The position numbers and the translations under genes are program-made. Of a stretch of 32,101 nt of DNA, positions 8,334 through 15,599 are shown one piece after another. Every line of letters starts with the position of its first letter. Within the stretch, counting starts at the first letter, position 1. The notes below the pieces were generated by a model. The model was not told the origin of the DNA, did no database searches, and saw only the letters and a list, made by a program, of their open reading frames with translations. The stretch covers positions 1 to 32,101 of the forward strand of contig JALEHU010000012.1 of NCBI GenBank assembly GCA_022770365.1, written 5' to 3'. The stretch comes from Blautia sp. Its GTDB lineage: Bacteria > Bacillota > Clostridia > Lachnospirales > Lachnospiraceae.

Positions 8334-8873
8334 TCATGCCAGATGTTCAAATATCTTCTGATAAATATCGAAATCTTTCACACCAAAACACACAAAATGT
8401 ACAGTAAGTTCATATCCTTCATGCCCTGCCAGCCATTCTTTCACTGTACGGACCGCAATTCCGGCAGCTTCCTCCTTGGGATAACCGTATACACCAGTGG
8501 AAATTGCAGGAAAAGCAATTTCATGAATGTCATTTTCCAGCGCCAGATCCAGAGAATTACGGTAACAGCTGACAAGAAGCGTTTCCGGATGATCATGTAA
8601 GGAATATATCGGTCCGACCGTGTGAATCACATAATCTGCATTTAAACGATAACCTTTGGTAATTTTTGCCTGCCCGGTTCTGCATCCGCCCAGCAGCCTG
8701 CATTCTTCCAGAAGCCGGGGACCTGCTGCATAATGGATGGCACCATCCACTCCTCCGCCACCAAGAAGCGATTCGTTGGCGGCATTCACAATACAAGTAC
8801 CATAAACAGTGATGTCTCCTGTTTCACAGGTCAGTTTCTGATACCTGTTTAACATTCTTTCACATTGATTCAT
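8334..8873 (-). CDS. Macrodomain protein, probable ADP-ribose/O-acetyl-ADP-ribose hydrolase
   Basis: The protein is about 179 residues and is a stand-alone macrodomain. Visible signatures are the adenine/ribose-binding GDIT, the [20 protein letters not shown] loop that binds the distal ribose, and [15 protein letters not shown], which binds the diphosphate. These are the features of MacroD/YmdB-type enzymes that remove ADP-ribose from proteins or deacetylate O-acetyl-ADP-ribose, the product of sirtuins. I chose the ATG at 8873 because it has GGAGG 9 bases upstream and matches the family's usual N terminus. An in-frame ATG at 8927 adds 18 residues but has no convincing ribosome binding site. 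It is cotranscribed with the DHH gene; its stop codon overlaps an ATG (ATGA). Confidence 0.9.
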   Translation of the reverse strand: MNQCERMLNRYQKLTCETGDITVYGTCIVNAANESLLGGGGVDGAIHYAAGPRLLEECRLLGGCRTGQAKITKGYRLNADYVIHTVGPIYSLHDHPETLLVSCYRNSLDLALENDIHEIAFPAISTGVYGYPKEEAAGIAVRTVKEWLAGHEGYELTVHFVCFGVKDFDIYQKIFEHLA

Positions 8874-9105
8874 TTCCTGAAACCTCCGTTCTGTATCTGT
8901 AATCATTGCTTCTCTTCCCCGATCCATACTTCCATAATCTGGTATAAAATATACGTTTAAATCTAAAGGAACTTAATGATACTAAGCTCAAAAGACTGCG
9001 TTGATCATGATTATTTGAATCAGGTTCTGACATGATTATATTATACATGAAAAATAATTTTTTTAAATAATGTCTTTTTCTTATTCAAATTGTCCGGTAT
9101 TTTTC

Positions 9106-9134
9106 TGGAAATCTCCCATGCAGTTTGATATAAT
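9106..9134 (+). promoter_or_regulatory. Promoter of the M20 peptidase gene
   Basis: TGGAAA (9106-9111), a 17-base spacer and a perfect TATAAT (9129-9134) lie 64 bases before the start at 9198. The rest of 8928-9105 is AT-rich divergent intergenic DNA with no gene. Confidence 0.6.
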
Positions 9135-9197
9135 AGCAATAATTTCCAAAAAGCGGCACCATCTGTGCACTGCTTACCAAAATAAGGAGGTCAAGAT

Positions 9198-10382
9198 ATG
9201 CAAACTATTTTTGAATCTGCAAATCAACTGAAACAGGAACTTATCGAAATCCGCAGAACCATTCACCAGTGTCCTGAAGCCGGTCCTGTACTTCCTGAAA
9301 CCAAGAAATTCGTCATGAACAAATTAAAAGAATATGGCTATGAGCCTGAAGAAATATGCGAAAGCGGTATTGTTGCCACAATTGAAGGCAGCCAGCCCGG
9401 CAAAACCATCCTTCTGCGTGCAGACATGGACGCCCTGGCTATTAAAGAAGAAGCCCCGGTTCCTTTTGCTTCCAGAAACAGCTTTATGCATGCCTGCGGA
9501 CATGATATGCATACCACAATGCTTCTTGGTGCAGCCAGATTGCTAAAGCAATACCAGAAAGATATCCGGGGAAAAGTCAAACTTGTTTTCCAGCCGGACG
9601 AAGAAGGCTTTACCGGAGCCAAATCCATGTTAAAAGCTGGTGTACTTGAAAACCCTGCCGTTGATGCAGGCATGGCACTTCATGTAAATTCCGGCACACC
9701 ATCCGGCATGGTCCTCTGCGGTCTGGGAACATGCATGGCAGGATGTACCCTGTTCCGCATCCGCGTCAAAGGCAAAGGCTGCCATGGTGCCATGCCGGAA
9801 ACAGGCATTGACCCCATCAATATTGCAGCCCATATTTATATATCCTTACAGGAAATCATCGCAAGAGAAATTGCCCCGGTAAAGCCGGCTGTTGTGACCA
9901 TCGGTAAATTTTCCGGAGGAAAGGCTCCCAATATCATCCCTGAGGAAGTCATCCTTGAAGGCACCATCCGCACTCTGGACAGAGAACTGTCCGGGCACAT
10001 TTACAAGAGGATTGAGGAAATCTCCACACAGACTGCCGCGCTGTTCCGCGGAGAAGCAGTTGTCACAGAAATTTCTTCCGCACCGCCTCTTCATAATGAC
10101 AAAGAAATGACCGGCACCATCGCCGGATACCTGAAGGAAGCCTATGATCCAGATAAAGTCATCGTATTTGAACAGGGCGGCATGGGATCAGAGGATTTTG
10201 CATCCTATACGTATGAAATCCCATGCAGTTACCTGCTTCTGGGAGCCGGTACCGCTCAGGAAAATGAATTATATGGAAAGCCCATGCATAATGATCATGT
10301 GGTATTTAACGAAGATATCCTTCCGCTCGGAAGCGCCATCTTTGTATACAGTGCACTGAGATGGCTGGAGGAGCATGCGTAA
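9198..10382 (+). CDS. M20D-family metal-dependent amidohydrolase (N-acyl-amino acid/aminoacylase type)
   Basis: At 394 residues this is the usual size for M20D hydrolases (IAA-amino acid hydrolase/hippurate hydrolase group). Metal ligands are visible: ACGHDMH (Cys100, His102), FQPDEEGFTGA (Glu135/Glu136), LHV (His162) and the C-terminal MHNDHVVF (His364). LRADMDAL at residues 73-80 is the family's RADMDALP-type motif. These cytoplasmic enzymes split N-acyl or N-aryl amino acids or short dipeptide-like amides with two Mn/Zn ions; the exact substrate cannot be read from sequence. The start has a strong AAGGAGGTC ribosome binding site. It is monocistronic: a promoter lies upstream and a long hairpin follows. 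It has no visible link to the divergent macrodomain-DHH unit. Confidence 0.9.
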   Translation: MQTIFESANQLKQELIEIRRTIHQCPEAGPVLPETKKFVMNKLKEYGYEPEEICESGIVATIEGSQPGKTILLRADMDALAIKEEAPVPFASRNSFMHACGHDMHTTMLLGAARLLKQYQKDIRGKVKLVFQPDEEGFTGAKSMLKAGVLENPAVDAGMALHVNSGTPSGMVLCGLGTCMAGCTLFRIRVKGKGCHGAMPETGIDPINIAAHIYISLQEIIAREIAPVKPAVVTIGKFSGGKAPNIIPEEVILEGTIRTLDRELSGHIYKRIEEISTQTAALFRGEAVVTEISSAPPLHNDKEMTGTIAGYLKEAYDPDKVIVFEQGGMGSEDFASYTYEIPCSYLLLGAGTAQENELYGKPMHNDHVVFNEDILPLGSAIFVYSALRWLEEHA

Positions 10383-10418
10383 AAGCATCATATATTTCTT
10401 ACAAAGATAAATCACAAT

Positions 10419-10470
10419 AAGGAGAAGTAGACATAAGTATATGTTATGTCTACTTCTCCTTCTGTTATTT
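10419..10470. terminator. Long hairpin between convergent M20 and GH42 genes
   Basis: A perfect 18-bp inverted repeat (10419-10436 with 10444-10461, 7-base loop) sits between the convergent genes. Neither side has a long uninterrupted T-run, only T-rich sequence on the plus side, so efficiency is uncertain. Confidence 0.65.
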
Positions 10471-10531
10471 CTGTCAGGAGTCCCATACTACTGTCTCCCT
10501 GCCATCCACGCAGGACTAATGATCCGGCATG

Positions 10532-12556
10532 TTAAATTTTTTGTTTTAACACAACAAGTTCGTAAACCGGAAGCTCTTTTTCCATATCACCATAGATACA
10601 CTCCACATCTGCTTCGGGTATGGGAATCCTTACCGGTTCCGTTCCAAAATTCTGGTATAGATAATACCGCACGCCCTCTTTTTCCCGTGTGGTAATCTCC
10701 AGTCCACGGGGAATATCGCATCCCACTGCGCCGGATATGCTGCAGTGTTTCAGCAACGCTTTGATGAAATCCTCATAAAATGACTGTTCACCGTCTGCCG
10801 CAACATACCATGCGCTGCCTTTCCCGTAATCATTTACCGTCAGCGCAGAATAACCCTTGTAAAAATCACTGCCATATGTCATCAGTGCCCTTGATCCCCT
10901 CATCTCCACAAGATCACAGAGGTATCTGCACGTATAGGATCTGGTAAGACCAAGTTCATTTCCCTCTGTTGGAACCATCTGATTTTCTTCCCAGTCGTAA
11001 AGACCGTCAATCTCTGTACTTCTGATTCCAAGTACATCCATCAGATCATGAGGCGTTCCTTTAAGGAAACATCTGTCCGTGTCATCCGCGATTCCTGACC
11101 AGTAAGTTGTCACAAGCACACCTCCATTTTTCACAAAGGTGCGGACTTTCTGCGCAAATCCTGCTTTAAACATGTAGACCATAGGAAGTGCAAGTATCTC
11201 ATAAGAATCTATCTCACAGTCCATATCCACCAGATCAACATTCAGCCCCTGCTGTCGAAAGCCGCGGTAAAATTTCTGAACTGCTTCCAGATAATGAAGT
11301 CCTTTGTTTCTAGGGCCCTGGCTGTCCTCCATCGCCCACTGGCTGTCCCAGTCATACACAATGGCTGCTTTACTTCTTACAGTGCTTCCGGCAAGCTGGG
11401 ATAACCGCTTCATGGCATCTCCTGTTTTGCATACTTCCCTGAATACTCTTGTATCATTCCCGCCATAATGATCGATCACTGCACCGTGAAATTTCTCAGA
11501 AGCTCCCCTGCTCTGACGTACCTGAAAATATAGAGCACCTTCTCCTCCATGGGCAACCGCCTGCATGGACTGGGCAAACAGAACTCCCGGCTTCTTCAGT
11601 TTGCTGACACTCTGCCAGTTGGTGGAAGTCGGACAGGATTCCATCTGGAAAAACGGCTTTCTTTTCAGTGAACGCATCAGGTCATGACACATGCCGTTAT
11701 CATATGCTGTTTCAATGACTTCCTCCTTATGCCAGGTAGGATAGGTATCCCAGGAAACGATATCCAGTTCTTTCGCAATTTTGAAATAGTCAAGTCCCTG
11801 ATAATAATACATCAGATTGGCCGTCACAGGAAGGCTGCTTCCTCCATCTCTCAGTGCCTGAACTTCATGTCGTATAAAGTCAGCTGTCTGATATGTCACA
11901 AATCGCTTCCAGTCAAGATTCAGGGCATGGAGATTTCTTTCCCCGATCAAAGACGGACTTTCAATCTGTTCAAAATTCTGATAAGTGTGGCTCCAGAATG
12001 TTGTGCACCATTGATCATTCAGATTTTCAATAGTCCCGTACCGCTCTTTCAGCCATTTGCGAAAAGCCGACTGACAGAGCGGACAATGGCATTCTCCTCC
12101 ATACTCATTGGAAATATGCCATAAAATCACTCCCGGATGGCTGCCAAGCTTCTCTGCAAGCTTCCTGTTAATCATTGCGGTCTTTTCCCTGTATACAGGG
12201 GAGGTATAGCAATGATTATGCCGTTCCCCGAAAAGCATTCTGCGTCGGGTATCATCCACCCGAAGTACTTCCGGATATTTGTCAGCCATCCATTTCGGCC
12301 TTGCGCCGGAAGGTGTTGCAAGTATTGTGGAGATTCCTTTTCTGTAAAGATTTTCAATAATCTCTTCCAGCCAGCCGAACTGAAAGTTTCCTTCTTCCGG
12401 TTCCAGTGTTGACCATGAAAAAACCCCCAGTGTTACCACATTACAGCCGGATTCCTCCAGCATATTGATATCCTGCTCCAGAATATCAGGCCTGTTCAGC
12501 CATTGCTCCGGATTATAGTCCCCTCCATGGAGTAATTTATCCGTTTTAAAATTCAT
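10532..12556 (-). CDS. GH42 beta-galactosidase
   Basis: This 674-residue protein has all parts of GH42: the opening LLHGGDYNPEQWL, WSTLEPEEG, the acid/base Glu151 in WHISNEYGG, and the nucleophile Glu306 in FFQMESCPT. Cys116, Cys156, Cys158 and Cys161 match the zinc site of many GH42 enzymes. A trimerisation-type alpha/beta domain and a C-terminal beta domain follow. There is no signal peptide, so it acts on galactosides taken up into the cytoplasm, such as galacto-oligosaccharides or plant galactan fragments. It is transcribed from a strong promoter with an operator-like site at the transcription start, directly downstream of a LacI-family regulator gene on the same strand. No transporter is in the immediate unit. 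Confidence 0.95.
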   Translation of the reverse strand: MNFKTDKLLHGGDYNPEQWLNRPDILEQDINMLEESGCNVVTLGVFSWSTLEPEEGNFQFGWLEEIIENLYRKGISTILATPSGARPKWMADKYPEVLRVDDTRRRMLFGERHNHCYTSPVYREKTAMINRKLAEKLGSHPGVILWHISNEYGGECHCPLCQSAFRKWLKERYGTIENLNDQWCTTFWSHTYQNFEQIESPSLIGERNLHALNLDWKRFVTYQTADFIRHEVQALRDGGSSLPVTANLMYYYQGLDYFKIAKELDIVSWDTYPTWHKEEVIETAYDNGMCHDLMRSLKRKPFFQMESCPTSTNWQSVSKLKKPGVLFAQSMQAVAHGGEGALYFQVRQSRGASEKFHGAVIDHYGGNDTRVFREVCKTGDAMKRLSQLAGSTVRSKAAIVYDWDSQWAMEDSQGPRNKGLHYLEAVQKFYRGFRQQGLNVDLVDMDCEIDSYEILALPMVYMFKAGFAQKVRTFVKNGGVLVTTYWSGIADDTDRCFLKGTPHDLMDVLGIRSTEIDGLYDWEENQMVPTEGNELGLTRSYTCRYLCDLVEMRGSRALMTYGSDFYKGYSALTVNDYGKGSAWYVAADGEQSFYEDFIKALLKHCSISGAVGCDIPRGLEITTREKEGVRYYLYQNFGTEPVRIPIPEADVECIYGDMEKELPVYELVVLKQKI

Positions 12557-12609
12557 ATTCAGATCTCCTTTTCAGTCCCGTAATAATTTTAAAAAAACTC
12601 CTGTTAATA

Positions 12610-12627
12610 TGCGCAACCGATTGTTCT
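12610..12627 (-). promoter_or_regulatory. Operator-like site A at the GH42 transcription start
   Basis: The plus-strand sequence is TGCGCAACCGATTGTTCT: arms CAA/TTG around a central CG, with GCGCAA-N-CG shared with sites B and C. It lies just after the GH42 -10 box, where a bound LacI-family repressor would block initiation. Confidence 0.6.
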
Positions 12628-12637
12628 TGTTGCTTTT

Positions 12638-12666
12638 AGTATATTCTTTTCTACTATTATTGTCAA
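12638..12666 (-). promoter_or_regulatory. Promoter of the GH42 gene
   Basis: On the minus strand a perfect TTGACA (12666-12661), 17 bases and TATACT (12643-12638) form a near-consensus promoter. The predicted start near 12630 is some 75 bases upstream of the ATG. Such a strong promoter fits control by repression. Confidence 0.8.
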
Positions 12667-12742
12667 TTAGATAGTTTCGTACAAATTTGAATTATTTATT
12701 TAATCATATTGTGCAACTTAGTTGTCCTTATCAAATGTTAAT

Positions 12743-12760
12743 TGCGCATTCGTTTGCGCT
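12743..12760. promoter_or_regulatory. Operator-like site B upstream of the GH42 promoter
   Basis: TGCGCATTCGTTTGCGCT has inverted GCGCA/TGCGC arms around a central CG, the best palindrome of the three sites. Read on the minus strand it contains GCGCAAACG, matching sites A and C. Its centre is about 133 bp from that of site A, a distance compatible with a looped repressor tetramer or dimer pair. Confidence 0.55.
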
Positions 12761-12791
12761 TTCTAAAATCATTACCTTCTTTCTCCGGCAG

Positions 12792-12849
12792 CAAAAAAAT
12801 GAGCCGATGCAATACAGATCATTATCCATCTGTTTGCATCGGCTCATTT
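12792..12849 (-). terminator. Terminator of the LacI-family gene
   Basis: A perfect 16-bp stem (12834-12849 with 12797-12812 on the plus strand), with a smaller CAGAT/ATCTG stem inside the loop, is followed on the minus strand by seven T. The stop codon at 12844-12846 lies within the stem. Confidence 0.9.
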
Positions 12850-13875
12850 CTTAACAGCTATGTCTGCTGATTGTGTCGATTCTCTGAGAATCACCTGATA
12901 GCTCAGCGGCGCAGTGTCCTCTTCTACTTCTTCTCCCAGAAGCTTCAGAAGTTTCATGCAGGCAATCCTTCCAAGTCTTACTGTATCAAAACGTACACTG
13001 GTGACGGAGGGATTATTGTATTCCAGATTTCTGCTGTCATAAAGACTTGCCACTTTATATTCATTCGGAATTTTTATTCGTTTTTCACGGAGACAATTTA
13101 AGACCATCGTACATATCACATCATCCATACAGAGGATTCCATCCGTCTGCTTCTGCAGTGCTTTTTCCACTGCGCATGATACTTTAAGCTGGTCATCCAT
13201 ATTCATAAATGAAAGAGATTCATCCAGGTATATGCCTGCTTTTTTATGCGCATCCACATAACCGCTGTATCGGCTTCCGGTAACATTATAATCTTCTCTT
13301 CCACCAAATATAGCCAGTCTCCGGATTCCCTTCATCAGAAGAATGCTGGTCAGCTCTTCGCTGGCTTCCCGGTTTTTGTTATCCACAGATGCGTCATCCG
13401 AATCCGGTGACGGTCCGATAACTACAAAAGGGATATGATTCTCTTTCAGATAATGCTGCTCTGCGGAATTTCCGGTTGCGCGGCTCACGATCACACCGTC
13501 AACCTTACGGTTGGATATCAGTCTCTGCAGCTGTGACAGATCATTTTCTCCCAGCATGGAAATAATGATATCATAATCGTTTTCAGATGCAGCCTCGCAG
13601 ATACCATTCATGCAATCCTTAAAGAAAGGAAACTCTGTGGCAGCGTAATCCTTTGGCAGAAGCAGGGCAAGGTTATATGTCTTCTTCTGGGCTAGTCCCC
13701 TTGCCAGAACATTCGGGCGGTAATCATGTTCTTCGATAAATTTTAGAACACGCTCTCTTGTCATCTGCCCGATCCGTCCCTTGCCTGATATGGCTCTTGA
13801 TACCGTAGTCTTGCTCACACCAAGCTCATGCGCAATGTCATCAATCGTATATATTTTTTTCTCATTATTATCCAT
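12844..13875 (-). CDS. LacI-family transcriptional repressor
   Basis: From the ATG at 13875 the product has 343 residues, the usual size. It begins with the LacI helix-turn-helix and hinge: YTIDDIAHELGVSKTTVSRA, then RVLKFIEEHDYRPNVLARGL. A periplasmic-binding-protein-like sugar domain follows, with FPFFKDCMNGI, DGVIVSRA, ILCMDDVIC and NNPSVTSVRFD. An upstream extension in frame to 13983 is open but lacks a plausible start signal and does not look like family sequence, so it is not included. Its position directly before the GH42 gene, and the shared operator-like motif at both promoters, suggest that it represses itself and the GH42 gene until a galactoside-derived ligand binds. The ligand is not known. 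The ribosome binding site (GCGGGTG) is weak. Confidence 0.92.
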   Translation of the reverse strand: MDNNEKKIYTIDDIAHELGVSKTTVSRAISGKGRIGQMTRERVLKFIEEHDYRPNVLARGLAQKKTYNLALLLPKDYAATEFPFFKDCMNGICEAASENDYDIIISMLGENDLSQLQRLISNRKVDGVIVSRATGNSAEQHYLKENHIPFVVIGPSPDSDDASVDNKNREASEELTSILLMKGIRRLAIFGGREDYNVTGSRYSGYVDAHKKAGIYLDESLSFMNMDDQLKVSCAVEKALQKQTDGILCMDDVICTMVLNCLREKRIKIPNEYKVASLYDSRNLEYNNPSVTSVRFDTVRLGRIACMKLLKLLGEEVEEDTAPLSYQVILRESTQSADIAVKK

Positions 13876-13981
13876 AAAAACACCCGCTTTGTTCTTATTC
13901 CATAAGCCCATACAGCATTCTAAAACCAACATAACCGCCCGACAGGCGTGAGTAAATAAACCGCTGAACAAATATGAAATC

Positions 13982-14010
13982 ATTATATCTTATTTGCCAA
14001 TTATGCGCAA
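13982..14010 (-). promoter_or_regulatory. Promoter of the LacI-family gene
   Basis: On the minus strand TTGCGC (14010-14005), 17 bases and TATAAT (13987-13982). The -35 hexamer is part of operator-like site C. The leader to the start at 13875 is about 100 bases. Confidence 0.65.
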
Positions 14011-14021
14011 TCGCTATTTAG
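14004..14021. promoter_or_regulatory. Operator-like site C over the lacI-type promoter
   Basis: TGCGCAATCGCTATTTAG shares GCGCAA-N-CG with sites A and B, but its right arm is degenerate, so it is at best a half-site. It covers the -35 box of the regulator gene, which suggests weaker autoregulation. Confidence 0.45.
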
Positions 14022-14084
14022 TTTATTAGGCTTCCGCCTTGTACTAAAATCCCGGCGAAAGCCTACTGAACTAAATAGTTTTTT
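14014..14084 (+). terminator. Terminator-like leader hairpin upstream of uraA
   Basis: CTATTTAGTT (14014-14023) pairs with AACTAAATAG (14069-14078). Inside, TAGGCTTCCGCC (14027-14038) pairs with GGCGAAAGCCTA (14054-14065) with one mismatch. Six T follow (14079-14084). It has the form of an intrinsic terminator on the plus strand, yet no plus-strand gene precedes it. It may attenuate uraA, or stop antisense transcription. Confidence 0.6.
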
Positions 14085-14169
14085 CAGGTGATTTTCCGTG
14101 TTTTTCATATTCCCATATGCTGCTTATTATGATAGAATAATCAGGAAAAAATTTGAGAGGGAGAAACCA

Positions 14170-15432
14170 ATGGAAAAACGTAAGATTATTCAAGTTGAAG
14201 ACAAAGTACCTGTAAATCTTCTGATTCCGCTTAGTATCCAGCACATGTTCGCCATGTTTGGCGCAACAGTCCTGGTACCGTTTATCTTTGGAATCAATCC
14301 TGCCATTGTTCTGTTTATGAATGGTGTCGGCACACTTCTTTTTATAGCCATCACCAAGGGCAAGGCACCGGCTTATCTTGGCTCCAGTTTTGCATTTCTG
14401 GCACCTGCGGGAATTGTCATTAACCAGATGGGATACGAATATGCACTGGGAGGTTTTGTTGTTGTCGGTTTCTGTGGATGCATAATAGCACTTATCATTT
14501 ATAAATTCGGTTCTGAATGGATCGATATCGTACTGCCTCCTGCTGCTATGGGTCCGGTAGTTGCACTGATCGGCCTGGAACTATCGGGAAGTGCTGCAGG
14601 CAATGCCGGGCTGCTGGATGAGGTGATCGATCCAAAAAATGTCATTGTATTTCTTGTTACACTTGGTGTAGCAATTTTTGGAAATATTCTTTTCCGTGGA
14701 TTTTTATCCGTTATTCCCATTCTGATCGCAGTTATCGCAGGATATATTGCTGCATTGTGCTGCGGCATCGTGGATTTTGAGGCAGTTGCATCCGCTCCGT
14801 TATTTGCGCTTCCGAATTTTCAGCTTCCAAAATTTAATATGGAGGCTATCTTTATTATTCTGCCGGTTATCCTGGTAATCATCTCTGAGCATATCGGTCA
14901 TCAGGTCGTTACAAGTAAGATTGTCGGAAGAGATCTTCTGAAAGATCCCGGTCTTCACCGGTCACTTCTGGGAGACAACCTCTCTACCATGATCTCCGGC
15001 CTTATTGGTTCCGTCCCAACCACCACTTACGGAGAAAACATCGGTGTTATGGCAGTCACAAAAGTATACAGTGTAAGAGTTATTGCAGGCGCAGCTGTTT
15101 TATCCATCATCTGTTCCTTCGTAGGCAAACTTTCTACACTGATCCAGACTGTACCGGGACCGGTCATCGGAGGAATATCTTTCCTGTTGTATGGTATGAT
15201 CGGAGCTTCCGGAATCCGTATTCTTGTTGATTCCAAAGTGGATTTTGGCCGTTCCAGAAACCTGACATTAACATCTGTCGTATTTGTTACCGGCTTATCC
15301 GGAATTTCCGTTAAATTTGGAAACGTAGAACTTACCGGAATGGTGCTCGCCTGCATTGTGGGCATGATCCTAAGCCTGATTTTCTATATTCTTGACAGAT
15401 TCAATCTCACAAATGACAGGGAAGAAGCCTGA
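14170..15432 (+). CDS. uraA: Uracil permease, NCS2 family
   Basis: From the ATG at 14170 (GAGAGGGAG ribosome binding site) the product has 420 residues and about 12-14 membrane segments. It matches UraA closely in family motifs: LSIQHMFAMFGATVLVPF near the N terminus, APAYLGSSFAFLAP, the substrate-site Glu/His in IISEHIGHQ, and GDNLSTMISGLIGSVPTTTY followed by GENIGVMAVT. These proteins import uracil with protons across the cytoplasmic membrane. An in-frame upstream start at 14098 is rejected because its 24 extra residues are not family-like and lack a ribosome binding site. It stands alone, with no pyrimidine genes nearby. A leader hairpin at 14014-14084 suggests attenuation; I see no PyrR-type binding loop or purine aptamer. 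Xanthine as substrate is possible but less likely. Confidence 0.92.
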   Translation: MEKRKIIQVEDKVPVNLLIPLSIQHMFAMFGATVLVPFIFGINPAIVLFMNGVGTLLFIAITKGKAPAYLGSSFAFLAPAGIVINQMGYEYALGGFVVVGFCGCIIALIIYKFGSEWIDIVLPPAAMGPVVALIGLELSGSAAGNAGLLDEVIDPKNVIVFLVTLGVAIFGNILFRGFLSVIPILIAVIAGYIAALCCGIVDFEAVASAPLFALPNFQLPKFNMEAIFIILPVILVIISEHIGHQVVTSKIVGRDLLKDPGLHRSLLGDNLSTMISGLIGSVPTTTYGENIGVMAVTKVYSVRVIAGAAVLSIICSFVGKLSTLIQTVPGPVIGGISFLLYGMIGASGIRILVDSKVDFGRSRNLTLTSVVFVTGLSGISVKFGNVELTGMVLACIVGMILSLIFYILDRFNLTNDREEA

Positions 15433-15483
15433 AAAATTTCTGCCGCACTTTATTTCACCGCAGAAAATAAATTTTCTTTTTGC

Positions 15484-15533
15484 AAAAATGCCCGGACCGG
15501 CAGATCTTACCTCTGCATGGTTCGGGCATTTTT
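15484..15533. terminator. Bidirectional terminator between uraA and the antiporter gene
   Basis: AAAAATGCCCGGACC (15484-15498) pairs with GGTTCGGGCATTTTT (15519-15533), with one wobble position. Runs of T occur at the outer ends on both strands, between convergent genes. Confidence 0.9.
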
Positions 15534-15599
15534 AAGCCGCTTTGGTTATAAAAAAATCCTTATCCCCTGACTGATTTTATATCAGATCAGAATTACTCA

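Noticed and set aside
8874-8927. Extended N terminus of the macrodomain protein
   Set aside because: The ATG at 8927 lacks a good ribosome binding site, whereas the ATG at 8873 has GGAGG at proper spacing and fits the family.
14098-14169. Upstream start of the uracil permease
   Set aside because: The extra 24 residues are not family-like, and a proper ribosome binding site precedes the ATG at 14170.
14004-14169. Purine riboswitch or PyrR attenuator before uraA
   Set aside because: I looked for the purine aptamer core and the PyrR binding-loop consensus and saw neither. Only a terminator-like stem is supported.
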